A DNA stretch of 64,000 nucleotides, from contig NC_057801.1 of NCBI RefSeq assembly GCF_018294505.1, positions 847,641,644 to 847,705,643 on the forward strand, written 5' to 3'. Position 1 is the first letter of the stretch, and every line of letters begins with the position of its first letter. Both the position numbers and the translations under genes were made by a program. Below, piece by piece: positions 35,901 to 46,480 of the stretch. The stretch is from Triticum aestivum. Taxonomy: Eukaryota; Streptophyta; Magnoliopsida; Poales; Poaceae. Below the pieces are notes generated by a model that was given only the letters and a program-made list of their open reading frames with translations, had not been told where the DNA came from and did no database searches.

Positions 35901-36942
35901 TGGAGAAGCCTGCGTTTACAAGAAAGCGAGTGGGAGCTCTGTAGCATTTCTCATATTATATGTAGATGACATACTCTTGATGGGAAATAATATAGAATTT
36001 CTGGACAGCATTAAGGCCTACTTGAATAAGTGTTTTTCAATGAAGGACCTTGGAGAAGCTGCTTATATATTAGGCATCAAAATCTATAGAGATAGATCGA
36101 GACGCCTCATAGGTCTTTCACAAAGCACATACCTTGATAAGATTTTGAAGAGGTTCAAAATGGATCAGTCCAAGAAGGGGTTCTTGCCTATGTTACAAGG
36201 TGTGAGACTGAGCTCGGCTCAGTCACCAACCACGGCAAAAGATAAAGAAGAGATGAGTGTCATCCCCTATGCTTCAGCCATAGGATCTATTATGTATGCC
36301 ATGCTGTGTACCAGACCCGATGTAAACCTTGCCATAAGTTTGGTAGCAAGATACCAAAGTAATCCCGACAAGGAACACTTGACAGCGGTCAAGAATATCC
36401 TGAAGTACCTGAAAAGGACGAAGGACATGTTTCTCGTTTATGGAAGAGACGAAGAGCTCGTCGTAAAGGGTTACGTCGACGCTAGCTTCGACTCAGATCT
36501 GGATGACTCTAAGTCACAAACCGGATACGTGTATATGTTGAATGGTGGAGCAGTAAGCTGGTGCAGCTGCAAGCAGAGCGTCGTGGCGGGATCTACGTGT
36601 GAAGCGGAGTACATGGCAGCCTCGGAGGCAGCGCATGAAGAGATTTGGGTGAAGGAGTTCATCACCGACCTAGGAGTCATACCCAATGCGTCGGGGCCGA
36701 TCAAACTCTTCTGTGACAACACTGGAGCTATTGCCCTCGCCAAGGAGCCCAGGTTTCACAAGAAGACCAGGCACATCAAGCGTCGTTTCAACTCCATCCG
36801 TGAAAATGTTCAAGATGGAGACATAGAGATTTGCAAAGTGCACACGGATCTGAATGTCGCAGATCCGCTGACTAAACCTCTCTCGTGTGCAAAACATGAT
36901 CAACACCAGAACTCTATGGGTGTTCGATTCATCACAATGTAA
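32947..36942 (+). pseudogene. Angela-type gag-pol polyprotein with one internal stop
   Basis: One frame of 1332 codons broken only by TAG at 33187-33189, early in gag (..ADDYSLV, stop, CGMLYSLEPG..), where a Gln codon is likely ancestral. Gag ends in a knuckle reading YFYCKGKGHWKRNC: the first Cys of the C-x2-C-x4-H-x4-C is Tyr. Protease has FDTGAVAH (33868). Integrase has the HHCC part (WHCRLGHIG..CEPCLLGK) and D-D-E residues (HTDVCGP, RSDRGGEY, RNGVSERRNRT). Reverse transcriptase has YVDD at 35959-35970. RNase H has YVDASFDSDLD, CEAEYMA and FCDNTGAIALA. Translation stops in gag, so this copy is probably non-autonomous, though pol is otherwise well kept. Confidence 0.9.
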
Positions 36943-36962
36943 CTAGATTGGTGACTCTAGTG

Positions 36963-36974
36963 CAAGTGGGAGAC
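36963..36974 (+). promoter_or_regulatory. Polypurine tract, Angela-type
   Basis: CAAGTGGGAGAC lies directly before the 3' LTR. Confidence 0.8.
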
Positions 36975-38712
36975 TGTTGGAAATATGCCCTAGAGGCAAT
37001 AATAAAAGTATTATTATATTTCAATGTTCATGATAAATGTCTTTTATTCATGCTATAACTGTATTATCCGGAAATCGTAATACACGTGTGAATACTTAGA
37101 CCACAATATGTCCCTGGTGAGCCTCTAGTTGACCAGCTCGTTGTGATCAACAGATAGTCATGGTTTCCTGACTATGGACATTGGATGTCGTTGATAACGG
37201 GATCACATCATTAGGAGAATGATGTGATGGACAAGACCCAATCCTAAGCATAGCATAAAAGATCGTGTAGTTCGTTTTGCTAGAGCTTTGCCAGTGTCAA
37301 GTATCTCTTCCTTAGACCATGAGATCGTGTAACTCCCGGATACCGTAAGAGTGCCTTGGGTGTATCAAACGTCACAACGTAACTGGGTGACTATAAAGGT
37401 GCATTACAGGTATCTCCGAAAGTAGCTGTTGGGTTGACACGGATCGAGACTGGGATTTGTCACTCCGTATGACGGAGAGGTATCTCTGGGCCCACTCGGT
37501 AATGCATCATCATTATGAGCTCAATGTGACCAAGGTGTTGGACACGGGATCATGCATTACGGTACGAGTAAAGTGACTTGCCGGTAACGAGACTGAACAA
37601 GGTATTGGGATACCGACGATCGAGTCTCGGGCAAGTAACGTACCGATTGACAAAGGGAATTGCATACAGGGTTTGATCGAATCCTCGACATCGTGGTTCA
37701 TCTGATGACAACATCGAGGAGCATGTGGGAGCCATCATGGGTATCCAGATCCCGCTGTTGGTTATTGACTGAGAGCGTCTCGGTCATGTCTGCATGTCTC
37801 CCGAACCCGTAGGGTCTACACACTTAAGGTTCGGTGACACTAGGGTTATTAGGAAGGCTAGTATGTGACTACCGAATGTTGTTCGGAGTCCCGGATGGGA
37901 TCCTGGACGTCACGAGGAGATCCGGAAGGGTCCGGAGGTAAAGATTTATATATGGGAAGTTGTCAAACAGACACCGGGAAGTTTCGGGGTCATACCGGTA
38001 TTGTACCGGGGCCACCGGAAGGGTTCCGGGGGTCCACCGGGAGGGGCCACCCCTCCCGGGGGGCCACATGGGCTGTGTGGGGCAGGGAGCCAGCCCCTGG
38101 TGGGCTGGCCGCACCCGCCTCCCTTGGGCCCATGCGCCTAGGGTTGAGGGGGAACCCTAGAGGGGGCGCCCCCCCTTGGCTTGGGGGGCAAGCCACCCTC
38201 TCCCCTCTCCCCTAGGCCGCCGCACCCCCCTAGATGGGTTCTAGGGGGCCGGCCCCCTTCTCCCTTCCCCCTATAAATAGAGGGGTGAGGGGAGGGCAGC
38301 CGAACCACCCTCCAAGGCACAGCCCTCCCCTCCCCAACACATCTCCTCCTCCGTTGTGTGCTTGGCGAAGCCCTGTCGGAGTACTGCCTCTCCACCATCA
38401 CCACGCCGTCGTGCTGCCGGTGGAGCTTTCTTCCTCAACCTCTCCTTCCCCTTGCTGGATCAAGAAGGAGGAGACGTCTCCCGTCCCGTACGTGTGTTGA
38501 ACGCGGAGGTGCTGTCCGTTCAGCACTTGGTCATCGGTGATTCGAATCACGTCGAGTACGACTACATCATCACCTTGCAAGCTTCCGCACGCGATCTACA
38601 AGTGGTATGTAGATGCAAACTCTCTCCCTTGACTCGCTGCTTAGATGAACTCATAGATGGATCTTGGTGAAACCGTAGGAAAAATTTTAATTTTCTGCAA
38701 CGTTCCCCAACA
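36975..38712 (+). repeat. 3' LTR, Angela-type
   Basis: 1738 bp. It differs from the 5' LTR by about 17 substitutions and a 2-base change in a C run (near 38226). Confidence 0.95.
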
Positions 38713-40189
38713 TCTGGAAGGGTCAAAATACACGACGTGGAAGACTTGCGGGTAAAGAACGATAAGGACGGCGCGCTCGTTGCTGCGGGGAAAAGACACC
38801 TCAAATTATTCCCCATATGAGAGAGAATGAATGATTGAAATGTACGAAAGGGTTGTTCGGAACTGACTTACTTAGGATGATAAGGCACGAGGACAATTTC
38901 CCGGTCCTTATTCTGTACCATGAAGTTTTGGAGGTACTCCCTAGCAGTATCACGCTCAAAGTCGCTGAGACTCAAGAAAGACTCATGCATGTAGTACGGA
39001 TCCGCCACACAGATTTGCGAGACTTCTTCACTCTTCATGACGGAGCTCATATGTAGCGCAAAAAGGCGGACGATTGTAAAATCGAGCCGCCTTGTTAGAA
39101 ACATCTCAAAGATATGGTCAAACCGCAGGAAGAACACCTCCGCGGGCCGTGTCTCGACGTAGCACTTCCCCTCAGGCACGCGAGCTGCGTATGTCGGATA
39201 TCCTGAATCCTTTGAGGCTAGTAGGCTTTTCTCAGTCGACATCACATGGTCGTGCAGTCTCCTGAGATCCCCAGATAGTGCCTCCAGCGGTTTCGGCGGT
39301 AGCATCGGCTCGCCCATGAGATGGAACATGACCGCACCTTTCACGGGTACACGCTCTTCAGAATGCATCGTCTGACTGCTATGTGCTCTGGCTTGTTTGA
39401 GGCAGTTATCTGCCCCGATCTCTTCCTCTCCTTTTTCTTGGGCACACCTTCCAGACCCTTCCTTAACCCCTGGCCCAGTGTTCCCGGGCTAAATACTGTA
39501 CGACCCTCGCACCCGGCTAGTTGAGCCTGTGTTGAGGCGGCATCTTCAGGTGTGTCCTGTGAGGATTTCATAAAGAGAGACTTTTTGCAATCCCTGCTAC
39601 GACCCTGCCCGAGCATATCATCCATATCCTCATTAGCAAGCTGATAGCCCGATTCGTCATATGGTTGACTCATCATATCTATGTCACAGTCATACGTGTT
39701 TGTATTGAGGAAATCCATAGGGTCGACCTCCGTCTCATCATCCATTCTCTGTTCTACAGGACAAATTACATCAGCCAGTACTATTGCACCCCCTTCATCA
39801 TGTGGTCCGCCGCTCTCACCCGGCACTACAGGAGCTGGTAATTGCTTAGGCAGGGTGGTGGTCTCCGCACATGCTTGTTGATGTGTGGTGATTGGTGTGC
39901 TCTCGGCCGGCTCCAGACGAATAAGATTCTTCGGCCATAGCAGCACCCAACCCTTACAGCTTCCAATCTGCGGCGGGGTCTCGTCGTCCGCTCCCACATG
40001 CTGTAGTGGAGGAGGCAAATCCTCGTGCCCCGATTTCACACTGGTCAAGCTAACCCTGAAGTGCCCAGCGGGGATCGGCTGGTTGTGGAACGTGGGTTGC
40101 GAGGGGTCCATTATCATCCCCATTCCCACGTCCACCTTCTGGCCTTTGATCAAGTAGAGTATGGTGCATGGGGTTTCTTTCGCCTGCAA
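38713..40189 (-). pseudogene. CACTA second ORF, central and peptidase-like part (before Angela insertion)
   Basis: Exon from an acceptor (TGTTTGCAG) at 40190: AKETPCTILYLIKGQKVDVG.., an acidic linker (MDDETEVDPMDFLNTNTYD), a basic patch (GVPKKKERKRSG). Near 39370 the frame shifts to MHSEERVPVKGAVMFHLMG.. and runs to LVPYHP at 38872. A short intron (38871-38783, GTAAGT..CCCCGCAG) leads to NNERAVLIVLYPQVFHVVYFDPSR, where the Angela-type element interrupts the exon. The part from 39368 on matches the Ulp1-like C-terminal region of CACTA second proteins. The frameshift makes the gene non-functional independently of the insertion. Confidence 0.65.
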
Positions 40190-40284
40190 ACACATATGTC
40201 TGTGGCGTAAAACAACCGAAAGGCAACAAAAATGGAATATATATATATATATATATATATGTTGGTGCGACATGTAATTACCGT
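40190..40284 (-). other. Intron of the CACTA second ORF with (TA)n
   Basis: Donor GTAATTACATG after ..KLDAVT and acceptor TGTTTGCAG. It contains a (TA)n run at 40238-40260. Frames reading IYIYIYIY across it are microsatellite artefacts. Confidence 0.6.
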
Positions 40285-40736
40285 GACGGCGTCGAGCTTA
40301 GCCAAAAACGAAGGCCCACCTAGCGCGCCAGAGACTGAGGACGGGCTGCTATGAGCGGGAGCGGCTGCGAGAGGAGGCCCAGCTGCGTGAGCAAGTGATG
40401 GTGCGATGGTGTTGTTGTTCATGGAGTTGCTCCCGACGAAACTGGGCAACGGGAAATCATGTACCGTCTTGTCTGGATTTTCCTTCGTCCAGTTGATGAT
40501 AATTGGAACCAAGTTAGTAGCAAAATCATTTCTGCAGGCAGTTACAGCTACATTGACTGCCTGCTGTAGCAACTCATATTTGTCCTCGGCTGCTTTTTTC
40601 GCGTCCTCAGCTGCTTTTTTCTCGACCGCAAGCTTCACCTTCGCGTCGATGTCCGCCTGACTAAACTTCTTTTTCTGCTTCTTGGCCTCCGGGCCCTTGT
40701 TGTAAAACACCTTCCACGTGGCGCCGTCTCCAGCGC
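40285..40736 (-). pseudogene. CACTA second ORF, charged coiled-coil-like part
   Basis: Minus-strand frame [54 protein letters not shown].., a Lys/Glu/Ala-rich helical segment followed by a Pro/Ser/Ala-rich stretch ending FLAKLDAVT. Its N-terminal side is lost at the junction with the Sirevirus fragment near 40737. Confidence 0.65.
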
Positions 40737-40935
40737 CGTGCAACATTCTCGAACTAAGCATATTGAAGTTCGTCATCATTTCATTCGAGATCATGTTGCT
40801 AAGGGTGACATTGATCTTAAGCATGTTCGCACCGAAAAGCAATTAGCGGATATATTCACTAAACCTCTTGATGAGAAAGTGTTTTGCAGGTTAAGAGGAG
40901 AATTGAACATCATTGATGCTTCGAACTTGGAGTAG
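40737..40935 (+). pseudogene. Copia RNase H C-terminal fragment (Sirevirus type)
   Basis: Frame [20 protein letters not shown].., then [26 protein letters not shown].. to a TAG. This is the last 66 residues of a Copia pol, with HSRTKHI, RHHF and ADIFTKPL as Sirevirus-type markers. The rest of pol is absent. The first codon shown is GTG and is not a start; the fragment begins at the junction. Confidence 0.85.
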
Positions 40936-41238
40936 AAACTCCATTGGATACATGCAAGACATGAGCTTATGACTAATCCCTGATATTTCTCTTATGATGA
41001 AAAACTTATGTCTTGGATATATTTGTATATTGCATGTTATCTAACCCATGTAGGTAGATGGACTCAAATTCCAAGTGGTGCTCCAAATTCTTGATGAGCT
41101 ACATCAACCTTGAGCAACTCACACAAGTTCAACTACATGGACAACACCACCAACCAAGGTATGTTATTCCATCTTAGAGAAGCTTTACTCCGAGTCATGA
41201 GCTAAAGCAACTCGACAAGATGTGAATACATCAAGATG

Positions 41239-41306
41239 CTTAAACGAAAAATGGCAACCCCATTTTGAGCTTAAACGAAAAATGGCAACCCCATTTTGAG
41301 CTTAAA
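41239..41306 (+). repeat. 33-bp tandem duplication in the Sirevirus 3' region
   Basis: CTTAAACGAAAAATGGCAAC..ATTTTGAG twice in tandem, followed by a third partial start. Confidence 0.85.
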
Positions 41307-41819
41307 CGAAGAGTATGACCTATGATCAAGTGATCTCACTTGACTCCTAAGTCAATATACTCTAACATAGGTGACTTTGTCGCCGACCATCTCTAGATGA
41401 AGTTCTCTTGTGTTTTCTTCTGTATTTTTGCATTTTTCTCATGCATATTTGTTCCCCCTTTCAAAAAAAAAGAAAATTCATCTAGATTTCTTTCTGTTTT
41501 CTCTGCATTTTCTGCATCTAATTCCTTGCAAATCTTTGTGAGATCTTACTAGTCTAGTGAGCTGAGGTGACAAGTGTTTTCTCTGCAATGAACTCGGTTA
41601 CACCGATTTGTTATTTTCGGTCCAACCGAATCTTTTCGGTACGACCGAAGTATACCACTCGGTGCCACCGATTTCATAACAGGAAAAAACTCTTTGCTAC
41701 TTATTCTGTGTTTCTTCTGATCCAGCTCCACTCAATGAATCTTGTCCTCTACAAGCATCACATTTTTAATCATTGCTTTATGTTGTGACTCAAGGATCAA
41801 ACCCATTCACGACAAATTC

Positions 41820-41821
41820 CA

Positions 41822-41858
<37 letters not shown>

Positions 41859-42762
41859 CATCTTTATCAAGCCCTTCTTGGAAATTGATGTCAAAGGGGG
41901 AGAGAAATATCACATCAAAGCTTATTATTTGGAGATCACATCTCAGAGGGAGAGAGAGATCCTTCAGGGGGAGAAAGAGAGATCTCCAGGGGGAGAGAAT
42001 ACTAGTAGGAAGTATTTCTCAAGGATCCCAGATGCTTGGTGTTCAAGAGGAGAGATGTCACATGTCTTCTTGAGGGGAAAGACATGTTCATATGTGCTTA
42101 CTTGCATTAGTTTACTTTAGCTCTGATCATCATTCATATCTTTCAGCTCTGTTTTCCTTCAGCTCTGATTTTCTGTTCCCTATCTTCTCCCAGTATCCCA
42201 TGATAGATTCAGGGGGAGCAAGACATCTAAGGGAAAGAGATCATTTAAATTCATTGCATATCTTTACTCTTGGGGACATGTCTAATCAACTGTGGTACCT
42301 AGTACTCACTCTCTACATGTCATCCCAGTCTTGGTATTCTTGTGGTTTCTTCTGTTTGCTCTGGCTAGTAGATGTATCTGTGTTATCTAACCTTGTTTAC
42401 ACAGGTTCATTCCATCCTAAGCCTGCTCAAGACTACAAGGTAAGTATATGCATCACAATCATGTGTATTAGGAATTCCTGCTGATGTACATACTGTTTGC
42501 AAGAAGGACTCATGGGCATGAAGGTATTTCCTTTAATATTTTTTTTGCTCTGATGCATATGGCCAAGATACATGTAACACATTGCCTGCTCTATCATGGT
42601 TATGCTCTCACATGCTTCTATATTTCATATTCACATGATTGCATACATGTAGGGGGATCCTATGCTTGTTACATGTCTTTCCAAAGCTTTACTTGCTACT
42701 CTTTATATCCTTATCTAAAGCTTTGATGTATGTTGTCATCAATTACCAAAAAGGGGGAGATT
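41820..42762 (+). promoter_or_regulatory. Multiple polypurine tracts of the Sirevirus 3' region
   Basis: AGGGGGAGA-like purine tracts recur (near 41823, 41896, 41946, 41967, 41988, 42212) before the terminal AAAAAGGGGGAGAT at 42749-42762 that abuts the LTR. Repeated polypurine tracts upstream of the 3' LTR are a known feature of Sireviruses. A (GA)n run lies at 41826-41856. Confidence 0.65.
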
Positions 42763-44427
42763 GAAAGCACAAGTGCTCCCTAGGTGGTTTTGGTAATTAA
42801 TGTCAACATAACTCTTATTGGACTAACACTTTTATCTAGTATATTTCAGATAAGTTCAACATTGGAGTGGCATAGACTAAAGGATGTGGGAACTCCTTCA
42901 AGATGCTAAGGACAAAGGATTGGCTCAAGCTTCAAGCTCAAGACTCTTCATGTTACATTTTAGTGATCCAAGATCACATTGAGTCTATAGGAAAAGCCAA
43001 TACTATCAAGGAGGGATGAGGTGTTGCTTAATGAGCCTCTTGCTTCAAGTGCTTAGTGATATGCTCCAAATACCCTCAACTACTTTCCCATTTCCACACA
43101 TATGTCCTAAACCTAAAGTCAAACTCGGCCCCACTGATTCTTTCTATCCGGCGCCACCGAGTTTTGATGTCTTAGCCACTGCCACAAACCCTAGGCAAAT
43201 CGGTCTCACCGATAGGGATCTCGGTCTCACTGAGATGGGATTGTAATCTCTCTGTGTATGTCCATTATCAAAATCCGTCTTACCGAGTTTGAGCAATCGG
43301 TACTACCGAGATTACAATGCAAACTCTCTGGTTAACTTATTATCAAAATCGGTCCCACCGAGTTTGATAATCGGTCAAACCGAGTTTGCCTGACCAACTC
43401 TCTGGAAACCTTATTACCAAAATCGGTCCCACTGTGTTTGTGTAATCGGTCTTACCGAGATTACGTTATGCCCTAACCCTAACCGAATTGGTCCCACCGA
43501 GATGCATGTCAGTCCCACCGAAAATCACTAACGGTCACTAGGTTTACTAAATCGGTCCGACCGAGTTTAACGATTCGGTCCCACCGAGTTTGGTAAATTG
43601 TGTGTAACGGTTAGATTTTGTGTGGAGGCTATATATACCCCTCCACCTCCTCTTCATTCGTGGAGATTGCCATCAGACTAAACCTACACTTCCAGCATCC
43701 TATTTCTGAGAGAGAACTACCTACTCATGTGTTGAGGCCAAGATATTCCATTCCGACCATATGAATCTTGATCTCTAGCCTTCCCAAGTTGCTTTCCACT
43801 CAAATCTTCTTTCCACCAGATCCAAATCCTATGAGAGAGACTATCATTTGAAGCACAAGAGCAAGGAGTTCATCATCAACGCACCGTTTGTTACTTCTTG
43901 GAGAGTGGTGTCTCCTAGATTGGCTAGGTTTCACTTGGGAGCCTCCGATAAGATTGTGGAATTGAAACAAGGAGTTTGTAAGGGCAAGGAGATCGCCTAC
44001 TTCGTGAAGATCTACCGCTAGTGAGGCAAGTCCTTCGTGGGCGACGGCCATGGTGGGATAGACAAGGTTGCTTCTTCGTGGACCCTTCATGGGTGGAGCC
44101 CTCCGTGGACTCACGCAACCGCTACCCTTCGTGGGTTGAAGTCTCCATCAACGTGGATGTACGATAGCACCACCTATCGGAACCACGCCAAAAATATCCG
44201 TGTCTCCAATTGCGTTTGAATCCTCCAATCCCTTCCCTTTACATTCTTGCAAGTTGCATGCTTTACTTTCTGCTGCTCATATACTCTTTGCATGCTTGCT
44301 TGCTATATGTTGTGAATGTTAAACTTGTGCCTAAACTCCACTCAAACTTTAAAAAGGTTAAAAACTGCAACTTTGGCTCTTAGTGTCTAATCACCCCCCT
44401 CTAGACACCTCTTCTCAAGGTCCTATA
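42762..44427 (+). repeat. Sirevirus (Maximus-like) LTR with palindrome array
   Basis: Starts TGAAAGCACAAGTGCTCCC and ends near CTCAAGGTCCTATA (a C to T change at the usual CA end), 1.67 kb. Between 43120 and 43600 about 14 imperfect palindromes of the form NNCGGTNNNACCGNN occur. A TATA-like GGCTATATATACCCC lies near 43627. Confidence 0.75.
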
Positions 44428-44429
44428 AG

Positions 44430-44441
44430 TGGTATCAGAGC
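44430..44441 (+). promoter_or_regulatory. Primer-binding site after the Sirevirus LTR
   Basis: TGGTATCAGAGC, the initiator tRNA-Met complement, two bases after the LTR end. Its presence downstream of an LTR that also has a polypurine tract upstream is the evidence for permuted order. Confidence 0.8.
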
Positions 44442-44460
44442 ATTTGGCTCTTAGTATCAG

Positions 44461-45146
44461 AACTTTTCGAACTCCTCTTCCGTAAGTGTTGAATTTTCCT
44501 GCAGAATCTTGGACAGGGGCTCATCAGCCTCAATAGCTCGTTTCACCCTCCCTTTCTAGGAGGCCAAATCATTGCTGAACATGCCCATGGCGTGATTGTT
44601 AATCTTTTTCATCTTCAGATCATCCCACGGTTGTTCTATTTTATCATCCCGGTCGGGGAACTTGAATCTCTTGTGCAACTTCGTTAGGAGCAACTGCGTC
44701 AAATGTTCTTTACTCCTTAAGTCATCGTCGTTGATGCTCGCGCATTCCCGTAGGATGCATCCTACTTGGTTCCCATAGCACTTGCGAGGTTCTTCCGGCT
44801 CTAACGGCTCAAACTTGCAAGGTGCCATCTTTGTGATCACAAGTCGTTCAATCCCTAGTTTGTTAGGTTTTTGTATCCTCTGCTTCTTATGCTTCCTCTT
44901 TTCGGTAGCGGCATCGGGGCCGGTACCTTCCCCGCCGGTATCTTCCCCGTCGGTACCTTCCCCACCGGTCTCGGCGCCTCCATCGGTGCCGGCGCCGTCG
45001 GTGTCGATGTCGGCGTCAGTACCATCATCGAGGCTGACCTGCAAACCTTGCTTAGCAGTCAAATAGTCGAGGTAGTCTTGTTCACCCTCATAATCCATCT
45101 CGTCTGCATCTTGGTCAGAAGGGCCAGTTTCTTCGTTGTTCGACAT
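44461..45146 (-). pseudogene. CACTA second ORF, N-terminal part
   Basis: Minus-strand frame from ATG at 45146: acidic start MSNNEETGPSDQDADEMDYE.., a Gly/Thr/Asp/Glu repeat region (GTDGGAETGGEGTDGEDTGG), a basic nuclear-signal-like run (EKRKHKKQRIQKP) and then a folded part (CKFEPLEPEEPRKCYGNQVG, TKLHKRFKFPDRDDK). A TAG at 44556, probably a former Trp codon, interrupts ..FSNDLAS; the frame continues KGRVKRAIEADEPLSKILQ.. to 44461, where the Sirevirus fragment begins. It is the DNA-binding or accessory protein partner of TNP2, now broken. Confidence 0.7.
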
Positions 45147-45671
45147 GTTTCCTATGATTAAGTGTCCTCATTTATTTCTAAAAGTATGAATAAATGAGAA
45201 ATGACATAAAAAAGAAATCTATGTGCCAGCACTCGATATGCCAACTATGTAGCACAAATCATGCCTTTATTCACGGAAAATTTCGGCATGACCTTTGCTA
45301 AAAAATGGACATATCGAGCGCCTGAAATTCACCGGAATGGAAATGAATCAACATTCCGGCGTAACATAGGCCACTCGGATCATTTTCCAAACATGACATG
45401 TCCAAAACATGACATGTCCACATATCACATGTCCAGTTCAAATTTGCATATAAATTCAGCTAATTTTGAAACCTAGCTAAATTCATAACTAAATAGATAA
45501 CCTAATTAACATACTGCCCTAACTAAAACCTAAGTTAATTAATCGAAGAACCCTAGCAGAGAGAGAGGGGGGTTTACAGAGGGTGAAGGGGCGAGGAGGC
45601 AGGCCCGACGACGGCCGAGGTTGGGAGGGGAGGAAGCAGAGGAGGGAGGCGAGGGCTGACGGGTCGGGGGC
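45147..45671. other. CACTA intergenic sequence upstream of the second ORF
   Basis: AT-rich, then GC/GA-rich towards the gap. It should hold the promoter of the second ORF; no TATA box stands out. Confidence 0.4.
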
Positions 45672-46070
45672 NNNNNNNNNNNNNNNNNNNNNNNNNNNNN
45701 NNNNNNNNNNNNNNNNNNNNNNNNNNNNNNNNNNNNNNNNNNNNNNNNNNNNNNNNNNNNNNNNNNNNNNNNNNNNNNNNNNNNNNNNNNNNNNNNNNNN
45801 NNNNNNNNNNNNNNNNNNNNNNNNNNNNNNNNNNNNNNNNNNNNNNNNNNNNNNNNNNNNNNNNNNNNNNNNNNNNNNNNNNNNNNNNNNNNNNNNNNNN
45901 NNNNNNNNNNNNNNNNNNNNNNNNNNNNNNNNNNNNNNNNNNNNNNNNNNNNNNNNNNNNNNNNNNNNNNNNNNNNNNNNNNNNNNNNNNNNNNNNNNNN
46001 NNNNNNNNNNNNNNNNNNNNNNNNNNNNNNNNNNNNNNNNNNNNNNNNNNNNNNNNNNNNNNNNNNNNNN
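45672..46070. other. Assembly gap (399 N)
   Basis: Undetermined bases in a GC-rich, probably repetitive stretch: the right flank has GTCGGGGGCGAGCGCCGGG three times in tandem, which may explain the gap. Confidence 1.
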
Positions 46071-46075
46071 CGAGG

Positions 46076-46132
46076 GCCGGGTCGGGGGCGAGCGCCGGGG
46101 TCGGGGGCGAGCGCCGGGGTCGGGGGCGAGCG
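46076..46132 (+). repeat. Short GC-rich tandem repeat at the gap edge
   Basis: GGGTCGGGGGCGAGCGCCGG-type 19-base unit, three copies, continuing from the gap. Confidence 0.8.
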
Positions 46133-46204
46133 ACGGGGGAAGAGAGAGTGAGGATTTGGGGGGAAAAGGCGGGATGAAGCAGGGAGAGTGAGAATTTTGG
46201 GTTA

Positions 46205-46350
46205 AGTGGACGTAGCAGCAGCGCGTTTGGACAAAACGCGCTGCTACTACCTTCAGTAGCTGTAGCGGTTTATACGAAATGCGCTACTACTACCTTCAGT
46301 AGCTCTAGCGGTTTAGACAAAACGCGTTGGTACTACCTTCGCTACTGCCA
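46205..46350. repeat. Internal subterminal-type repeat array in the CACTA element
   Basis: AGCAGCAGCGCG, AACGCGCTGCTACTACC, CAGTAGCTGTAGCGG, GCGCTACTACTACC and CAGTAGCTCTAGCGG follow one another. They are the same motif class as at both element ends but lie between the TNP2 gene and the second ORF. No TIR is next to them. Confidence 0.7.
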
Positions 46351-46480
46351 GTTTTCCTTTTTCTTTTCCTTTATTTTCTCCCACTTTTATTTCCCGAGAG
46401 CAGTGAACGAAGGGAGGGCGATATATATTGCATCATTTGACGGTTAAATATGTATGCAAAATAGGAACATATATATTACA

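Larger units (their letters stand above)
29939..38712 (+). mobile_element. Angela/BARE-type Copia retrotransposon, 8.8 kb
   Basis: Complete structure: TCTGG target duplications (29934-29938, 38713-38717), two 1.74-kb LTRs starting TGTTGGAAATATGCCC and ending CCCCAACA, primer site, gag-pol, polypurine tract. The LTRs differ at about 17 places by eye (about 1 percent), so the insertion is recent. It lies in an exon of the CACTA second ORF in the opposite orientation. Gag has one in-frame stop; otherwise the polyprotein frame is open. Confidence 0.95.
40737..44460 (+). mobile_element. Sirevirus (Maximus-like) Copia fragment in circularly permuted order
   Basis: Order on the plus strand: end of RNase H (40737-40935), 3' region with repeated GGGGGAGA tracts, polypurine tract, LTR (42762-44427), primer-binding site (from 44430) and about 20 bases of leader, then CACTA sequence again. 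A normal truncation leaves internal sequence on one side of an LTR only. Here both sides are internal. No target duplication is visible, and part of the CACTA second ORF is missing at the junction. Confidence 0.75.

Noticed and set aside
40150..40284. IYIYIYIY membrane-like segment
   Set aside because: It is translation of a (TA)n run in an intron, bounded by a GTAATT donor and a TTTGCAG acceptor.
45583..46191. 202-codon frame across the second N gap
   Set aside because: Most of it is undetermined sequence; the rest is a GC-rich tandem repeat.
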